Part shown: piece after piece, positions 19,401-26,176 of the stretch
Layout: every line of letters starts with the position of its first letter
How positions within the stretch are numbered: the stretch's first letter is position 1
Assembly (NCBI GenBank): GCA_007132995.1
Contig: SLNP01000114.1
Location: forward strand, 1-32,643
DNA: 32,643 nucleotides
Source of the DNA: Bacteroidales bacterium
GTDB lineage: Bacteria; Bacteroidota; Bacteroidia; Bacteroidales; VadinHA17
Direction: 5' to 3'
Notes under the pieces: generated by a model
What the model was told of the DNA's origin: nothing
The model's input: only the letters and a program-made list of their open reading frames with translations
Database searches by the model: none
Position numbers and translations under genes: made by a program

Positions 19401-19670
19401 GTCGGCAAAAAGCTCTATCTCCTGAGATGTTTTTCCTATTACCTCATCGCGGGTATATCCCAGTGCATCAAGAAAGGCCTCATTCACATCTTCATAAGCA
19501 CCAGTTTCCAGATCACTTATTGCCATGAGCTGGGATGTGGAGTGGAACGCCCTTCTGAGAATATCTTTCTCATTACCTGATGATGAGCGCTCTTTCGATT
19601 TTCTCTTCAGCTCATCCTTCAACTCTTCCACCTGCCGGCTAAGCTGCTCACATCTCTCTCTGTAATCCAT
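16446..19670 (-). CDS. Hybrid sensor histidine kinase with PAS, GAF and receiver domains
   Basis: This 1074-residue protein has no membrane segment, so it is probably a cytosolic sensor. Rough order: N-terminal coiled coil (5-35), PAS (40-150), a weaker PAS-like region (165-275), PAS (285-395), PAS (410-525), GAF (545-685), HisKA with phospho-acceptor H709 in [11 protein letters not shown], HATPase (815-930, with [15 protein letters not shown] and [12 protein letters not shown]), and a receiver domain with phosphate-accepting D999 in [11 protein letters not shown]. All catalytic residues appear intact. I start at the ATG at 19670; an in-frame ATG at 19724 lies upstream of a promoter-like TATTTTTA (19695-19702). 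No separate response regulator, HPt or output domain is nearby, so the signal and target are unknown. Confidence 0.92.
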   Translation of the reverse strand: MDYRERCEQLSRQVEELKDELKRKSKERSSSGNEKDILRRAFHSTSQLMAISDLETGAYEDVNEAFLDALGYTRDEVIGKTSQEIELFADIIQSDKFIRVLTKFNKVRNVEVTLRTKDGTEKRFLFSADTIFLETRPYLLTYYNEIRDEEKRLTGSEGDTVIREVFNTISNYIALFIPVNNRFVISDFNFKASEIEFVDKRNLKGKYLDETPLARRIKLAEILKHVNITGEPFKLAVSAAGDDSEGYYTAFPLSSGEIVVTWEPGKISRVKESSYIKQGLVFERFANMLPIMVYEIDKGGRVVYANDQGLSFFGYNRDDLKEGLHISKFFGQEASDSIFDNISTLTRPDQSTHNEHVAYKKDGTPVHIITHTFAFFEGGEPAGYRGVAIDNSRQKEYEKLITKEKAFLERLIDSAPEAIAICTPEGKTMKINRRFTELFGFTPAEMEGKVLNRLIVPENLFDEAEEFDHKAGDCLLDIAHTVRQDKRGREIDVNLIVSTVLIGGSAVANIGIYRDITTTRKSQLLREVLYNISNHALISPDPDNIYRMISAEIGKIWDTNNFFIALYNAESNTLSLPVFSDEKDSFTEVPAKKTLTSWVIRNRKSLLLKRSQILDLAESGEIELVGTTSQVWMGVPLKTDDGVIGVICLQDYQDEQRFTTEDLQGLEFIATQVALVIQRQNLLDSLVKARKMAEEAAHGKQQFMSTMSHEIRTPLNEVIGVTNLLLRSEPRDDQKEYLRTLRFSGNHLLTLVNDVLDYNKMSSGKLVLEKTRFNHDEFISDIQRSYSFRVKEKKLEFTLIKDPGIHDMVIGDPVRLNQVLSNLLSNAIKFTPKGNITLGIKERERSGKSITIDYWVKDTGIGIAKSMQSKVFESYAQATEDTTRKYGGTGLGLAIAKKLVELMGGEIGVKSEPGKGSEFYFNVLYALTGEADKKCSEERDESATLLRGKKVLVAEDNIVNFFVARKFLESWGVVVAHAENGLIATEMAEKESYDLILMDLHMPVMDGIEAITRLRESEHQRVRETPIMALTAGIMSDQQVKMEDLHIEDFILKPFKPNELFNKIASLLLHDRDH

Positions 19671-19694
19671 ACTATCATTTAACAGTTTGGCATC

Positions 19695-19702
19695 TAAAAA
19701 TA
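19695..19702 (-). promoter_or_regulatory. Possible histidine kinase promoter, -7-like TATTTTTA
   Basis: On the minus strand TATTTTTA differs from TAnnTTTG at the last base only and lies 24 bases before the ATG at 19670. If used, it excludes the longer start at 19724. Weak evidence in an A/T-rich stretch. Confidence 0.3.
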
Positions 19703-19753
19703 GCAAAAACCGTCCATTCCGCAATCACTTCCACTCAATTAATATGATACGGG

Positions 19754-20413
19754 CTAACCCGATTCTTCGATGCTGCTAAAGTAGTCGCACCAGAGAGTTA
19801 TTCCGCATCTGTCACATAGTGGTCTCCTCGCCTTGCAGGTGTAGCGACCGTGCAGTATGAGCCAGTGATGCGCAACCGGTAGCATTGACGGGGGAATAAT
19901 TGAGATGAGTTGCCTCTCGGCCTCCTCAGGGCTCCCGGCGTTTCTGGTGAGCCCCAGTCTCGCGGAGACCCTGAATACATGAGTGTCTACCGGCATTACC
20001 TCTTTGCCAAAAAGAACAGAAGCAACAACATTGGCCGTTTTACGCCCCACACCCGGCAGTGATTCAAGATCGGCGATCGACTCTGGCAACTCTCCTGAGA
20101 ATCTATCAACAAGAGATCTGGAGATGCCGCTGAGATAGCGTGCCTTACTGTTGGGGTAGGTACAGCTTCTTATATAATTGTATATCTGCTCCGGTTCTGC
20201 TTCAGCCATCGAAGATGCATCGGGGAATCTGTCAAAGAGTGCCGGGGTAATAAGATTGACCCTTTTATCGGTACACTGTGCCGATAAAACAACAGCCACA
20301 AGCAGCTCAAAAGGAGTCTTGTAATGAAGCTCTGTTGCCGGCTCTGGCATTACCCTGGTGAAATAGTTAAAAATATTTCCGATCTTAGCTTTAAGTCTGT
20401 CCCGGCAACTCAT
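19754..20413 (-). CDS. nth: Endonuclease III (DNA glycosylase/AP lyase)
   Basis: This 219-residue base-excision repair enzyme removes oxidised pyrimidines and cleaves the abasic site. The helix-hairpin-helix motif LPGVGRKTA contains catalytic Lys125, and PVDTHVFRVS contains catalytic Asp143. The [4Fe-4S] cluster ligands are present with the canonical spacing C193-x6-C200-x2-C203-x5-C209. The length is normal. A TACCTTTG promoter element lies at 20462-20469. The histidine kinase follows after about 80 bases and may or may not be co-transcribed. Confidence 0.97.
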   Translation of the reverse strand: MSCRDRLKAKIGNIFNYFTRVMPEPATELHYKTPFELLVAVVLSAQCTDKRVNLITPALFDRFPDASSMAEAEPEQIYNYIRSCTYPNSKARYLSGISRSLVDRFSGELPESIADLESLPGVGRKTANVVASVLFGKEVMPVDTHVFRVSARLGLTRNAGSPEEAERQLISIIPPSMLPVAHHWLILHGRYTCKARRPLCDRCGITLWCDYFSSIEESG

Positions 20414-20461
20414 TGTATTTCATTATTATACCAAGTTAAGTGCATCGCTGGCTGCTCTGCT

Positions 20462-20469
20462 CAAAGGTA
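20462..20469 (-). promoter_or_regulatory. nth promoter, -7 element TACCTTTG
   Basis: The minus strand reads TTACCTTTGAGC, an exact TAnnTTTG match, about 50 bases before the nth ATG. It is divergent from the tyrosine operon promoter about 105 bases away. Confidence 0.5.
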
Positions 20470-20573
20470 ATGTTATGTGTGCGAGAGAGCAAGTGATGGA
20501 TGCTTTTTGTCATTCTCCCGCACCTCTTTTTCAAAAAAAAAGCCGAATAGTTCTTCTTTCTTGCTTTTTTATT

Positions 20574-20581
20574 TATATTTG
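20574..20581 (+). promoter_or_regulatory. Tyrosine operon promoter, -7 element TATATTTG
   Basis: TATATTTG matches TAnnTTTG exactly. It ends 24 bases before the leader-peptide ATG, so transcription would begin a few bases downstream and include the leader frame, antiterminator and terminator. The -33 region is pyrimidine-rich (TTCTTC near 20551) with no perfect TTTG. Confidence 0.6.
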
Positions 20582-20605
20582 CAGCAGTAAAGAGAGCATT
20601 TTATT

Positions 20606-20689
20606 ATGAGTTTCGTCCACGCAGATAACTACTATTACTATTACGGTTATCTCCTTCAAAAGGGGGGTGGGCGCTGCTGTTCTTTATAG
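20606..20689 (+). CDS. Tyrosine-rich leader peptide of the aro/tyr operon
   Basis: This is a 27-codon frame from ATG to TAG. After MSFVHADN it has five consecutive tyrosine codons (9-13, TAC TAT TAC TAT TAC), then Gly and a sixth Tyr (codon 15). It ends with QKGGGRCCSL. There are no Trp codons, one Phe and one His. A stretch this rich in one amino acid directly before an intrinsic terminator and a tyrosine biosynthesis operon is the hallmark of a ribosome-mediated attenuator. The peptide itself is probably not functional; ribosome progress along it is the signal. Slow charging of tRNA-Tyr would stall the ribosome at codons 9-15. Shine-Dalgarno complementarity before the ATG is weak (AAAGAGAG about 9 bases away). 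Confidence 0.85.
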   Translation: MSFVHADNYYYYYGYLLQKGGGRCCSL

Positions 20690-20727
20690 TCTGTATATAA
20701 TGAACCCAAGATAGAGACCCGCCCCAC
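20651..20727 (+). promoter_or_regulatory. Antiterminator segments of the tyrosine attenuator
   Basis: GTGGGCG (20667-20673), inside the leader frame, can pair with CGCCCCAC (20720-20727) leaving one bulged C. The second strand includes part of the 5' arm of the terminator, so the two structures exclude each other. CTCCTT (20651-20656) can also form a small hairpin with AGGGGG (20661-20666). A ribosome stalled at the Tyr codons (20630-20650) would leave 20667-20673 free and allow antitermination. A ribosome at the TAG (20687-20689) would cover or crowd that segment and let the terminator form. Pairing was worked out by eye; energies were not computed. Confidence 0.7.
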
Positions 20728-20742
20728 AAGGCGGGTTTTTTT
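20717..20742 (+). terminator. Attenuator terminator before the tyrosine operon
   Basis: ACCCGCC (20717-20723) and GGCGGGT (20730-20736) form a perfect 7-bp stem with loop CCACAA, followed by a run of T ending at 20742. This is a strong intrinsic terminator located 27 bases after the leader stop codon and about 190 bases before the first structural gene, with no promoter visible between them. Confidence 0.93.
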
Positions 20743-20810
20743 GTGTCACATAGTACTGAAGCAAGATGAGAAACAGAGTTAATGGTGTCGATTGTCCCTG
20801 GCTTAATGAG

Positions 20811-20828
20811 GGTAGCAGCAAAGCTACC
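20811..20828 (+). other. Small hairpin in the untranslated leader of the DAHP synthase gene
   Basis: GGTAGC and GCTACC form a perfect 6-bp stem with loop AGCAAA in the stretch between the attenuator terminator and the chosen DAHP synthase start. There is no T run, so it is not a terminator. It may simply structure the mRNA. It would be coding if translation began at the ATG at 20766. Confidence 0.35.
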
Positions 20829-20933
20829 GGCCTCAACTCCATGGTGCGGGAAGCAATGTGCTTGTCTGATTGGCAGAATGTTGTCGGGCAGCTTATTACC
20901 GATAGCAACGGAACAAAAAAAGCTGACAAAGAT

Positions 20934-22031
20934 ATGGAACCTATAATTGAGACAGAACCGCTGGGGCTTGATAATCCCTCAGCGGCAATCCCTGTTGTTA
21001 TCTCGGGTCCCTGTAGCGCTGAGAGCGAAGATCAGACCATGAGGGTTGCCAGAGAGCTCGCAGACGGGGGAGTGAATATCTTCAGGGCAGGTATCTGGAA
21101 GCCACGCACCAGGCCCGGCTCTTTTGAGGGTATGGGTGTGACCGCACTTCCATGGCTCAGGTCTGTAAAGGAGGAGACAGGGATGAAGTGTGCTGTTGAG
21201 GTTGCAACCAGCTATCACGCATATGAGGCACTAAAGCATGGTATTGATATCTTGTGGATCGGAGCCAGAACGACCGCTAATCCCTTCGCTGTACAAGAGA
21301 TAGCAACAGCCATTGAGGGTAGTGATGTTACGGTTCTGGTTAAGAATCCGGTCAATCCCGACATAGATCTCTGGACAGGTGCCATGGAGCGCCTTTACAG
21401 GGCCGGGATAAAGAGGCTGGGCGCTATTCACAGAGGTTTTTCACATAACGGTCGCTCTCCCTACAGGAATATGCCACTCTGGGATATACCCATTGAGTTC
21501 AGGAAAAGACATCCGGGGATGGTCATGATAAATGATCCCAGTCATATTGCTGGCAAGAGGAAACTTGTAGCTCCCGTGGCCCGTAAAGCCCTCTCTCTTG
21601 GTTTTGATGGCATATTTGTTGAGTCTCATTGTGATCCTGACAATGCACTAAGTGATAGCGGTCAGCAGATGACTCCGGCAGACTTTTTCTCCATGCTTGA
21701 CAGACTCTCTGAAAAGGGTGGAAATTCCGGAGAGCTATCCGGGAGCGATGACAATATGATTGACGAACTTAGGAGTGAGATAGACAACATTGATGGCGAA
21801 TTACTTACTGCTCTGCTTGAGAGAATGGAGGTGGCCAGAGAGATAGGAGTATATAAGAATAGCAGGAGTATGCCACCGCTTCAGCCTTCGCGTTGGAGTG
21901 AGCTGCTGAATAGCAGGCTGGAGAAGGGTTCCCGGCTGGGTCTCAGAAAGGAGTTTGTCGAGATGCTTTTCAGCTTTATTCATAAAGAGTCGGTAAAATT
22001 ACAGTCTGAGGTCCGGAGCGATAGGGTTTAA
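20934..22031 (+). CDS. Bifunctional DAHP synthase / chorismate mutase
   Basis: This 365-residue protein fuses two shikimate-pathway activities. Residues about 1-265 are a DAHP synthase of the KDO8P synthase-like (I-beta) type, condensing PEP with erythrose-4-phosphate. Motifs are ISGPCSAES, WKPRTRPGSFEG, GARTTANPFAVQE, LVKNPVNPD, GAIHRGFSHNG, NDPSHIAGKR and VESHCDPDNALSD. Residues about 275-360 are an AroQ-class chorismate mutase (IDELRSEIDNIDGELLTALL, then REIGVYK). This C-terminal fusion is typical of Bacteroidetes such as Porphyromonas and Prevotella, where prephenate gives feedback inhibition. The frame stays open upstream to an ATG at 20766, but the extra 56 residues match nothing I know. 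The ATG at 20934 gives the usual N-terminus and follows an A-rich stretch. First gene of the tyrosine operon. Confidence 0.95.
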   Translation: MEPIIETEPLGLDNPSAAIPVVISGPCSAESEDQTMRVARELADGGVNIFRAGIWKPRTRPGSFEGMGVTALPWLRSVKEETGMKCAVEVATSYHAYEALKHGIDILWIGARTTANPFAVQEIATAIEGSDVTVLVKNPVNPDIDLWTGAMERLYRAGIKRLGAIHRGFSHNGRSPYRNMPLWDIPIEFRKRHPGMVMINDPSHIAGKRKLVAPVARKALSLGFDGIFVESHCDPDNALSDSGQQMTPADFFSMLDRLSEKGGNSGELSGSDDNMIDELRSEIDNIDGELLTALLERMEVAREIGVYKNSRSMPPLQPSRWSELLNSRLEKGSRLGLRKEFVEMLFSFIHKESVKLQSEVRSDRV

Positions 22032-22060
22032 TTCTTACTTTTGGGGAAAATATAGATCAG

Positions 22061-23095
22061 GTGAGAAGAGTAGTGGTAGAGAGTCCGGCGACTGTTTCGG
22101 AGGTTCTTTTCGGATGCAGCTGGCAGACAACCTTTGAAAGGATTGAAGGTAGAGGTTCAGTAATCATAACCGATCATAATATTGACAGGATTTATGGAGC
22201 GCTCTTTCCCAAGGGGGTGCCGGTCATAGCAGTCAAGCCTGGCGAGGAGAGCAAGTCCATCAGCACTATTGAGGATATTGTCTCACAAATGGTCTCGATC
22301 GGTATTGACAGGGAGGGTTTTGTTCTGGGAATTGGTGGAGGTGTTGTGTGTGATATTGCCGGATTTGTCGCCTCGGTATATATGAGAGGTGTAGAATTTG
22401 GCTTCATCTCGACCTCTTTGCTCTCACAGGTTGATGCCAGCACCGGTGGGAAGAATGGTATCAATGTCTCAGGCAGCAAGAATGTTATTGGTCTCTTTAA
22501 CCAACCCCGCTTTGTTATTTGTGATAGCGCTATGCTGAAAACTCTCCCTGAGAGCGAGTATTTTCAGGGTCTGTCTGAGTTGCTTAAGGCTGCACTGATT
22601 GCCGACAGGGAGCTATTAGAGACTATTATCTCTCTATCCGGACAGCTCTCGTCGGCAGATTTATCGCCTATTGATGACTTGGTTTTCAGGGCCGTAGAGA
22701 TTAAAGCCTCTGTCGTTACCAGAGATGAGAGGGAACATGGTGTAAGACGCATTCTTAACTTCGGACACACATTCGGTCATGCCGCTGAACTCTGCTATAA
22801 TATTCCCCATGGTAATGCCGTTGCCTGGGGGATGCTGGCTGCTATTAAGTTTTCCCGGTCTGAAGGATATCTCTCCGGGGAAGACTCAGAGACTCTTGCA
22901 GGCCTGATAGAGAGCCTGAACATTTTGCCTGATAAGAGTATTGATGTTGACAGGGTAGCAGACCGGATACAGTATGATAAAAAGAGAAGCGGTGAGGGTA
23001 TCCATTTCGTGTTTCTCAGATCGCCTGGCGAAGCATTTACCAGGCTGGTATCTATCTCTGATCTGGCGCTATTCCTGCGCTCTTTCAAGTTATAG
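22061..23095 (+). CDS. aroB: 3-Dehydroquinate synthase
   Basis: This 344-residue NAD- and metal-dependent enzyme cyclises DAHP to 3-dehydroquinate. Visible motifs are GIGGGVVCDIAGFVASVYMR (NAD/glycine-rich), LLSQVDASTGGKNGIN (most AroB proteins have GGKTGVN) and the metal-site segment ILNFGHTFGHAAE, with the two histidines. The translation start is GTG; no ATG is available nearby in frame. It lies 29 bases after the DAHP synthase stop and 3 bases before aroA, so it is inside the operon. Confidence 0.95.
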   Translation: MRRVVVESPATVSEVLFGCSWQTTFERIEGRGSVIITDHNIDRIYGALFPKGVPVIAVKPGEESKSISTIEDIVSQMVSIGIDREGFVLGIGGGVVCDIAGFVASVYMRGVEFGFISTSLLSQVDASTGGKNGINVSGSKNVIGLFNQPRFVICDSAMLKTLPESEYFQGLSELLKAALIADRELLETIISLSGQLSSADLSPIDDLVFRAVEIKASVVTRDEREHGVRRILNFGHTFGHAAELCYNIPHGNAVAWGMLAAIKFSRSEGYLSGEDSETLAGLIESLNILPDKSIDVDRVADRIQYDKKRSGEGIHFVFLRSPGEAFTRLVSISDLALFLRSFKL

Positions 23096-23098
23096 ACT

Positions 23099-24376
23099 AT
23101 GTACAGGATTGGTTTTAGTATAGAGAGGGTCTCTGGTGAAATTGTTGCACCACCATCAAAGAGTTTTATGCAGCGCCTTGTTGCAGGTGCGCTCCTTGCT
23201 GATGGTGAATCTCTCATAATGAATCCGTCGCTATCTGACGACGGACTCTCTTCATTGCGTATAGCTGAAGCTATGGGGGCCGATGTAAGTGAACATCCTG
23301 ACGGTGTAGTGATAAAGGGTGGTTCCGGTTTCAGGACCGGGAGAATTGAGTGTGGTGAGTCCGGGCTGGCAATAAGGCTCTTCTCCGCTATAGCGGCATT
23401 GAGAGAAGAGGAGGTGACAATAACCGGCAGCGGTACTCTTACGGACAGACCGATGGATATGGTTGAGAATGCCCTGAGGGCATTCGGTGCTGAGGTGAAC
23501 AGCAACAAAGGGTATCTCCCTGTTGTTATCAGAGGTCCTCTGACCGGAGGGGTGGCTACCGTAGACGGCTCAATGAGCTCGCAGCAGATAAGCGGGCTGC
23601 TCTTTGCCCTGCCTGTTTTGCCGGTTAAATCGATTCTAAGGGTTGATTCGCCATCGAGCAGACCATATATAGATATTACTCTCGATATTCTGAAAGAGTT
23701 CGGGGTGGAGGTAGTCAACAATAATTATGTGGAGTTTGTGATAGAGGGTGGGCAGCGATTCAAACCCGTTGTATCTTCAGTTGAGGGCGACTGGAGTGGT
23801 GCTGCCTTCTTCCTTGTTATGGGGGCCGTTGGTGGCTCTGTTACTGTGCGGGGTCTTAACCCCGAATCGGTTCAGGGCGACAGGGCTATTTTGGATGCCC
23901 TGAGAGAGGCAGGGGCAGAGGTTGTGTGGGAGAGCAATGATGCTGTGAGGGTTGCGCGAAGAGATCTTGTACCATTCAAATTTGATATCTCCGGAACTCC
24001 CGATCTGGCCCCACCTCTGATACTGCTTGCCTCTGCCTGCAGAGGTAAAAGTGTGCTTTATGGTACCGGAAGACTAAAGATTAAAGAGAGCGACAGGGGT
24101 AGTAATCTTCGTGATAACTTCGGCCTTTTTAATGTAGAAATAGAGACATTCGACGACCATATTGAGATTACCGGAGGTACAGCTTACAGAGACTTTACCG
24201 GAGTGGTAAGTTCCTTCTCCGACCACCGTATGGCTATGGCTATGGCTGGGGCTTCACTGCTTACAACAACCCCTGTTATAGTTGACAATATTGCATGTAT
24301 CGATAAATCGTACCCGGCATTTACGAAGCACTTCAAAATGGCAGGGGGAACCGTTTTCTCCGGGGACGGAAGCTAA
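23099..24376 (+). CDS. aroA: 3-Phosphoshikimate 1-carboxyvinyltransferase (EPSP synthase)
   Basis: This 425-residue enzyme joins PEP to shikimate-3-phosphate. Motifs are APPSKSFMQR (residues about 17-26; shikimate-phosphate and PEP site), GESGLAIRLF (GNSGTxxRL in most homologues), LTDRPMD, GSMSSQQISGLL, DWSGAAFFL, IKESDRG and SDHRMAMAMA. All catalytic segments are recognisable, although the glycine-rich motif is divergent. The length is typical. The gene begins 3 bases after aroB and ends 10 bases before the aroC start. Confidence 0.95.
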   Translation: MYRIGFSIERVSGEIVAPPSKSFMQRLVAGALLADGESLIMNPSLSDDGLSSLRIAEAMGADVSEHPDGVVIKGGSGFRTGRIECGESGLAIRLFSAIAALREEEVTITGSGTLTDRPMDMVENALRAFGAEVNSNKGYLPVVIRGPLTGGVATVDGSMSSQQISGLLFALPVLPVKSILRVDSPSSRPYIDITLDILKEFGVEVVNNNYVEFVIEGGQRFKPVVSSVEGDWSGAAFFLVMGAVGGSVTVRGLNPESVQGDRAILDALREAGAEVVWESNDAVRVARRDLVPFKFDISGTPDLAPPLILLASACRGKSVLYGTGRLKIKESDRGSNLRDNFGLFNVEIETFDDHIEITGGTAYRDFTGVVSSFSDHRMAMAMAGASLLTTTPVIVDNIACIDKSYPAFTKHFKMAGGTVFSGDGS

Positions 24377-24386
24377 CAACAGAGAG

Positions 24387-25388
24387 ATGAATTATTTTGG
24401 AAGGGTATTTCGCATAACACTTTTCGGAGAGTCTCACGGCCATTCGGTCGGTGTAGTTCTTGATGGTGTGCCCCCGGGCATTAAGGTTTCGGATGAGGAG
24501 CTCTCAGGAGAGCTGGAGCGGCGAAGGGCTGGAGCCCGGGGAACCACTCCACGAAAAGAGGATGATGCTCCGGAGTGGCTAAGTGGAATCTTTAAGGGTT
24601 GCACCACCGGTGCGCCGGTAACCGTTGTTACCAGAAACAGGAATATCAGGTCTGATGACTACTATGGTTTCAGGAATCAGCCCAGGCCTGGCCACGCAGA
24701 CTTCAGCTCAATGGTGAAATTTGGAGGAAATACAGACTACAGGGGAGGAGGGCATTTTTCCGGAAGGCTCACCTGGGGGTTGGTGGTGGCCGGCTATTTT
24801 GCCAGGAAAATTGCAGGGCAGGTCAGTATAAATGCGTCTATTATATCGGCCGGCGGATCGCCCGATATCGATGCATCCGTAGAGAGGGCTGTTGAATCGG
24901 GTGATAGCATAGGAGCTATCATTGAGTGTGTCGCCTCTGATGTTCCGGCCGGACTTGGCGAGCCCTTCTTCTACTCTGCAGAATCGGCTCTTAGTTCACT
25001 TCTCTTCTCTATACCGGCCGTAAAGGGTGTTGAGTTCGGATCAGGGTTTGCTGCTGCGGGCATGACAGGTTCGCAACATAATGACCCTATAGTAGATGTT
25101 TCGGGTAAGACCCTTACCAACAATGCCGGAGGCATAAACGGTGGTATAACCAATGGTAATGACCTTGTTGTGCGAATTGCTGTGAAGCCTGCATCAAGCA
25201 TTGCCTCTCTTCAAAAAAGTGTTGATCTCTCAAGTGGAGAGATCAGTGAACTCCGGATAGGGGGGAGGCATGACACCCTTATAGCGCTTCGCATGCCTGT
25301 AATTGTTGAGTCGGCAGTAGCTGCAGTTATCGCAGATCTTATTATGGTTGACAGGGCTATTCACTTTAAAGAGAGGGGTAAGGGATGA
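24387..25388 (+). CDS. aroC: Chorismate synthase
   Basis: This 333-residue enzyme uses reduced FMN to convert EPSP to chorismate. Conserved segments are FGESHGHSVGVVLDGVPPG (near residue 13), RRRAGARG, RPGHADFSSMVKFG, RGGGHFSGR and NNAGGINGGITNGND, plus GRHDTLIALRMPVIVE near the C-terminus. I start at MNYFGRVFRITLFGESHG (ATG at 24387, preceded by AGAGAG). The frame is open further upstream to 24282, but that part overlaps aroA and does not resemble the family. The TGA overlaps the tyrA ATG (ATGA at 25385-25388), implying coupling. Confidence 0.96.
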   Translation: MNYFGRVFRITLFGESHGHSVGVVLDGVPPGIKVSDEELSGELERRRAGARGTTPRKEDDAPEWLSGIFKGCTTGAPVTVVTRNRNIRSDDYYGFRNQPRPGHADFSSMVKFGGNTDYRGGGHFSGRLTWGLVVAGYFARKIAGQVSINASIISAGGSPDIDASVERAVESGDSIGAIIECVASDVPAGLGEPFFYSAESALSSLLFSIPAVKGVEFGSGFAAAGMTGSQHNDPIVDVSGKTLTNNAGGINGGITNGNDLVVRIAVKPASSIASLQKSVDLSSGEISELRIGGRHDTLIALRMPVIVESAVAAVIADLIMVDRAIHFKERGKG

Positions 25389-26176
25389 GGAGAAGGATAT
25401 TGATTGCCGGTGCCGGCAGAATGGGAAGGTGGTTTATCACTTTACTATCAAATCGCCATGAAGTTGCAGTTATTGAACCACTGCCGGAGAGGAGGGAGTT
25501 TTCAGAAAAGGTGACAATTATAGACTCATATGGAGAGATTCGGAGCTTCTCACCATCTCTTGTTATAAATTGCGCAGGGCTCGAGATTACAGTAGACCTT
25601 TTCAGGGAGTTGGACCCTTTTCTGAAAGGCGATACGGTACTGTGTGACATAGCCTCCCTGAAGCGGGGGGTGGAGGAGTATTATCGTGAGTCTGGCAGAA
25701 GGTTTGTATCACTGCACCCAATGTTTGGACCCACCCTTGCGGATATGAGTAGCCTTCAAGGATATAATATGCTTATAGTTAATGGATCCGATAAAGAATA
25801 TGCCAACTTTTTCAGAGAATGTTTCCGCCCCGCCGGACTTGCTATAAGTGAAGTAGATTTCAATAATCATGATGAGATAATGGCTTCTGCCCTCTCTGCA
25901 CCCATGCTCTCCTCTATCGTTTTTGCGGCATCGCTCAATGGTCACGAAAGTGTACCGGGGGGCTCCTCTTACAGGAGTCAGAGAGAGCTGGCTATGAGGC
26001 TGCTCGACGGAGACAGCGAGATAATGAGCCTTCTTCTCACAAACATCTCTACAGTCGGCACAATCGATAAGATGATAGACTCACTAACCACAATCAGGGG
26101 GTTTGTTGATAAAGGAGATAAAGACTCTATCTACAGAGCTATAACAGAGCTTAGTTCCTCACTCCGATCGGGATGA
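25385..26176 (+). CDS. tyrA: Prephenate dehydrogenase
   Basis: This 263-residue enzyme oxidatively decarboxylates prephenate to 4-hydroxyphenylpyruvate, the tyrosine-specific branch. It starts with a Rossmann dinucleotide motif, GAGRMG (residues 9-14), and carries SLHPMFGPT, which contains the catalytic-region histidine of this family. There is no chorismate mutase domain; that activity is on the first gene of the operon. No ACT domain is visible after about residue 260, so feedback inhibition by tyrosine through ACT is not expected. It is the last gene of the operon. Its 3' end overlaps the 3' end of the convergent tilS by 18 bases. Confidence 0.93.
   Translation: MRRRILIAGAGRMGRWFITLLSNRHEVAVIEPLPERREFSEKVTIIDSYGEIRSFSPSLVINCAGLEITVDLFRELDPFLKGDTVLCDIASLKRGVEEYYRESGRRFVSLHPMFGPTLADMSSLQGYNMLIVNGSDKEYANFFRECFRPAGLAISEVDFNNHDEIMASALSAPMLSSIVFAASLNGHESVPGGSSYRSQRELAMRLLDGDSEIMSLLLTNISTVGTIDKMIDSLTTIRGFVDKGDKDSIYRAITELSSSLRSG

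Noticed and set aside
20781..20939. 52-codon frame starting MVSIVPGLMRV between attenuator and DAHP synthase
   Set aside because: Different frame from the gene, overlaps its start, no codon run or terminator associated, no recognisable family.
22795..23721. 308-codon minus-strand frame across aroB and aroA
   Set aside because: Serine/proline/leucine-rich shadow of two clearly recognised genes on the plus strand.
24282..24386. N-terminal extension of chorismate synthase
   Set aside because: It lies in another frame over the 3' end of aroA; the family N-terminus begins at the ATG at 24387.
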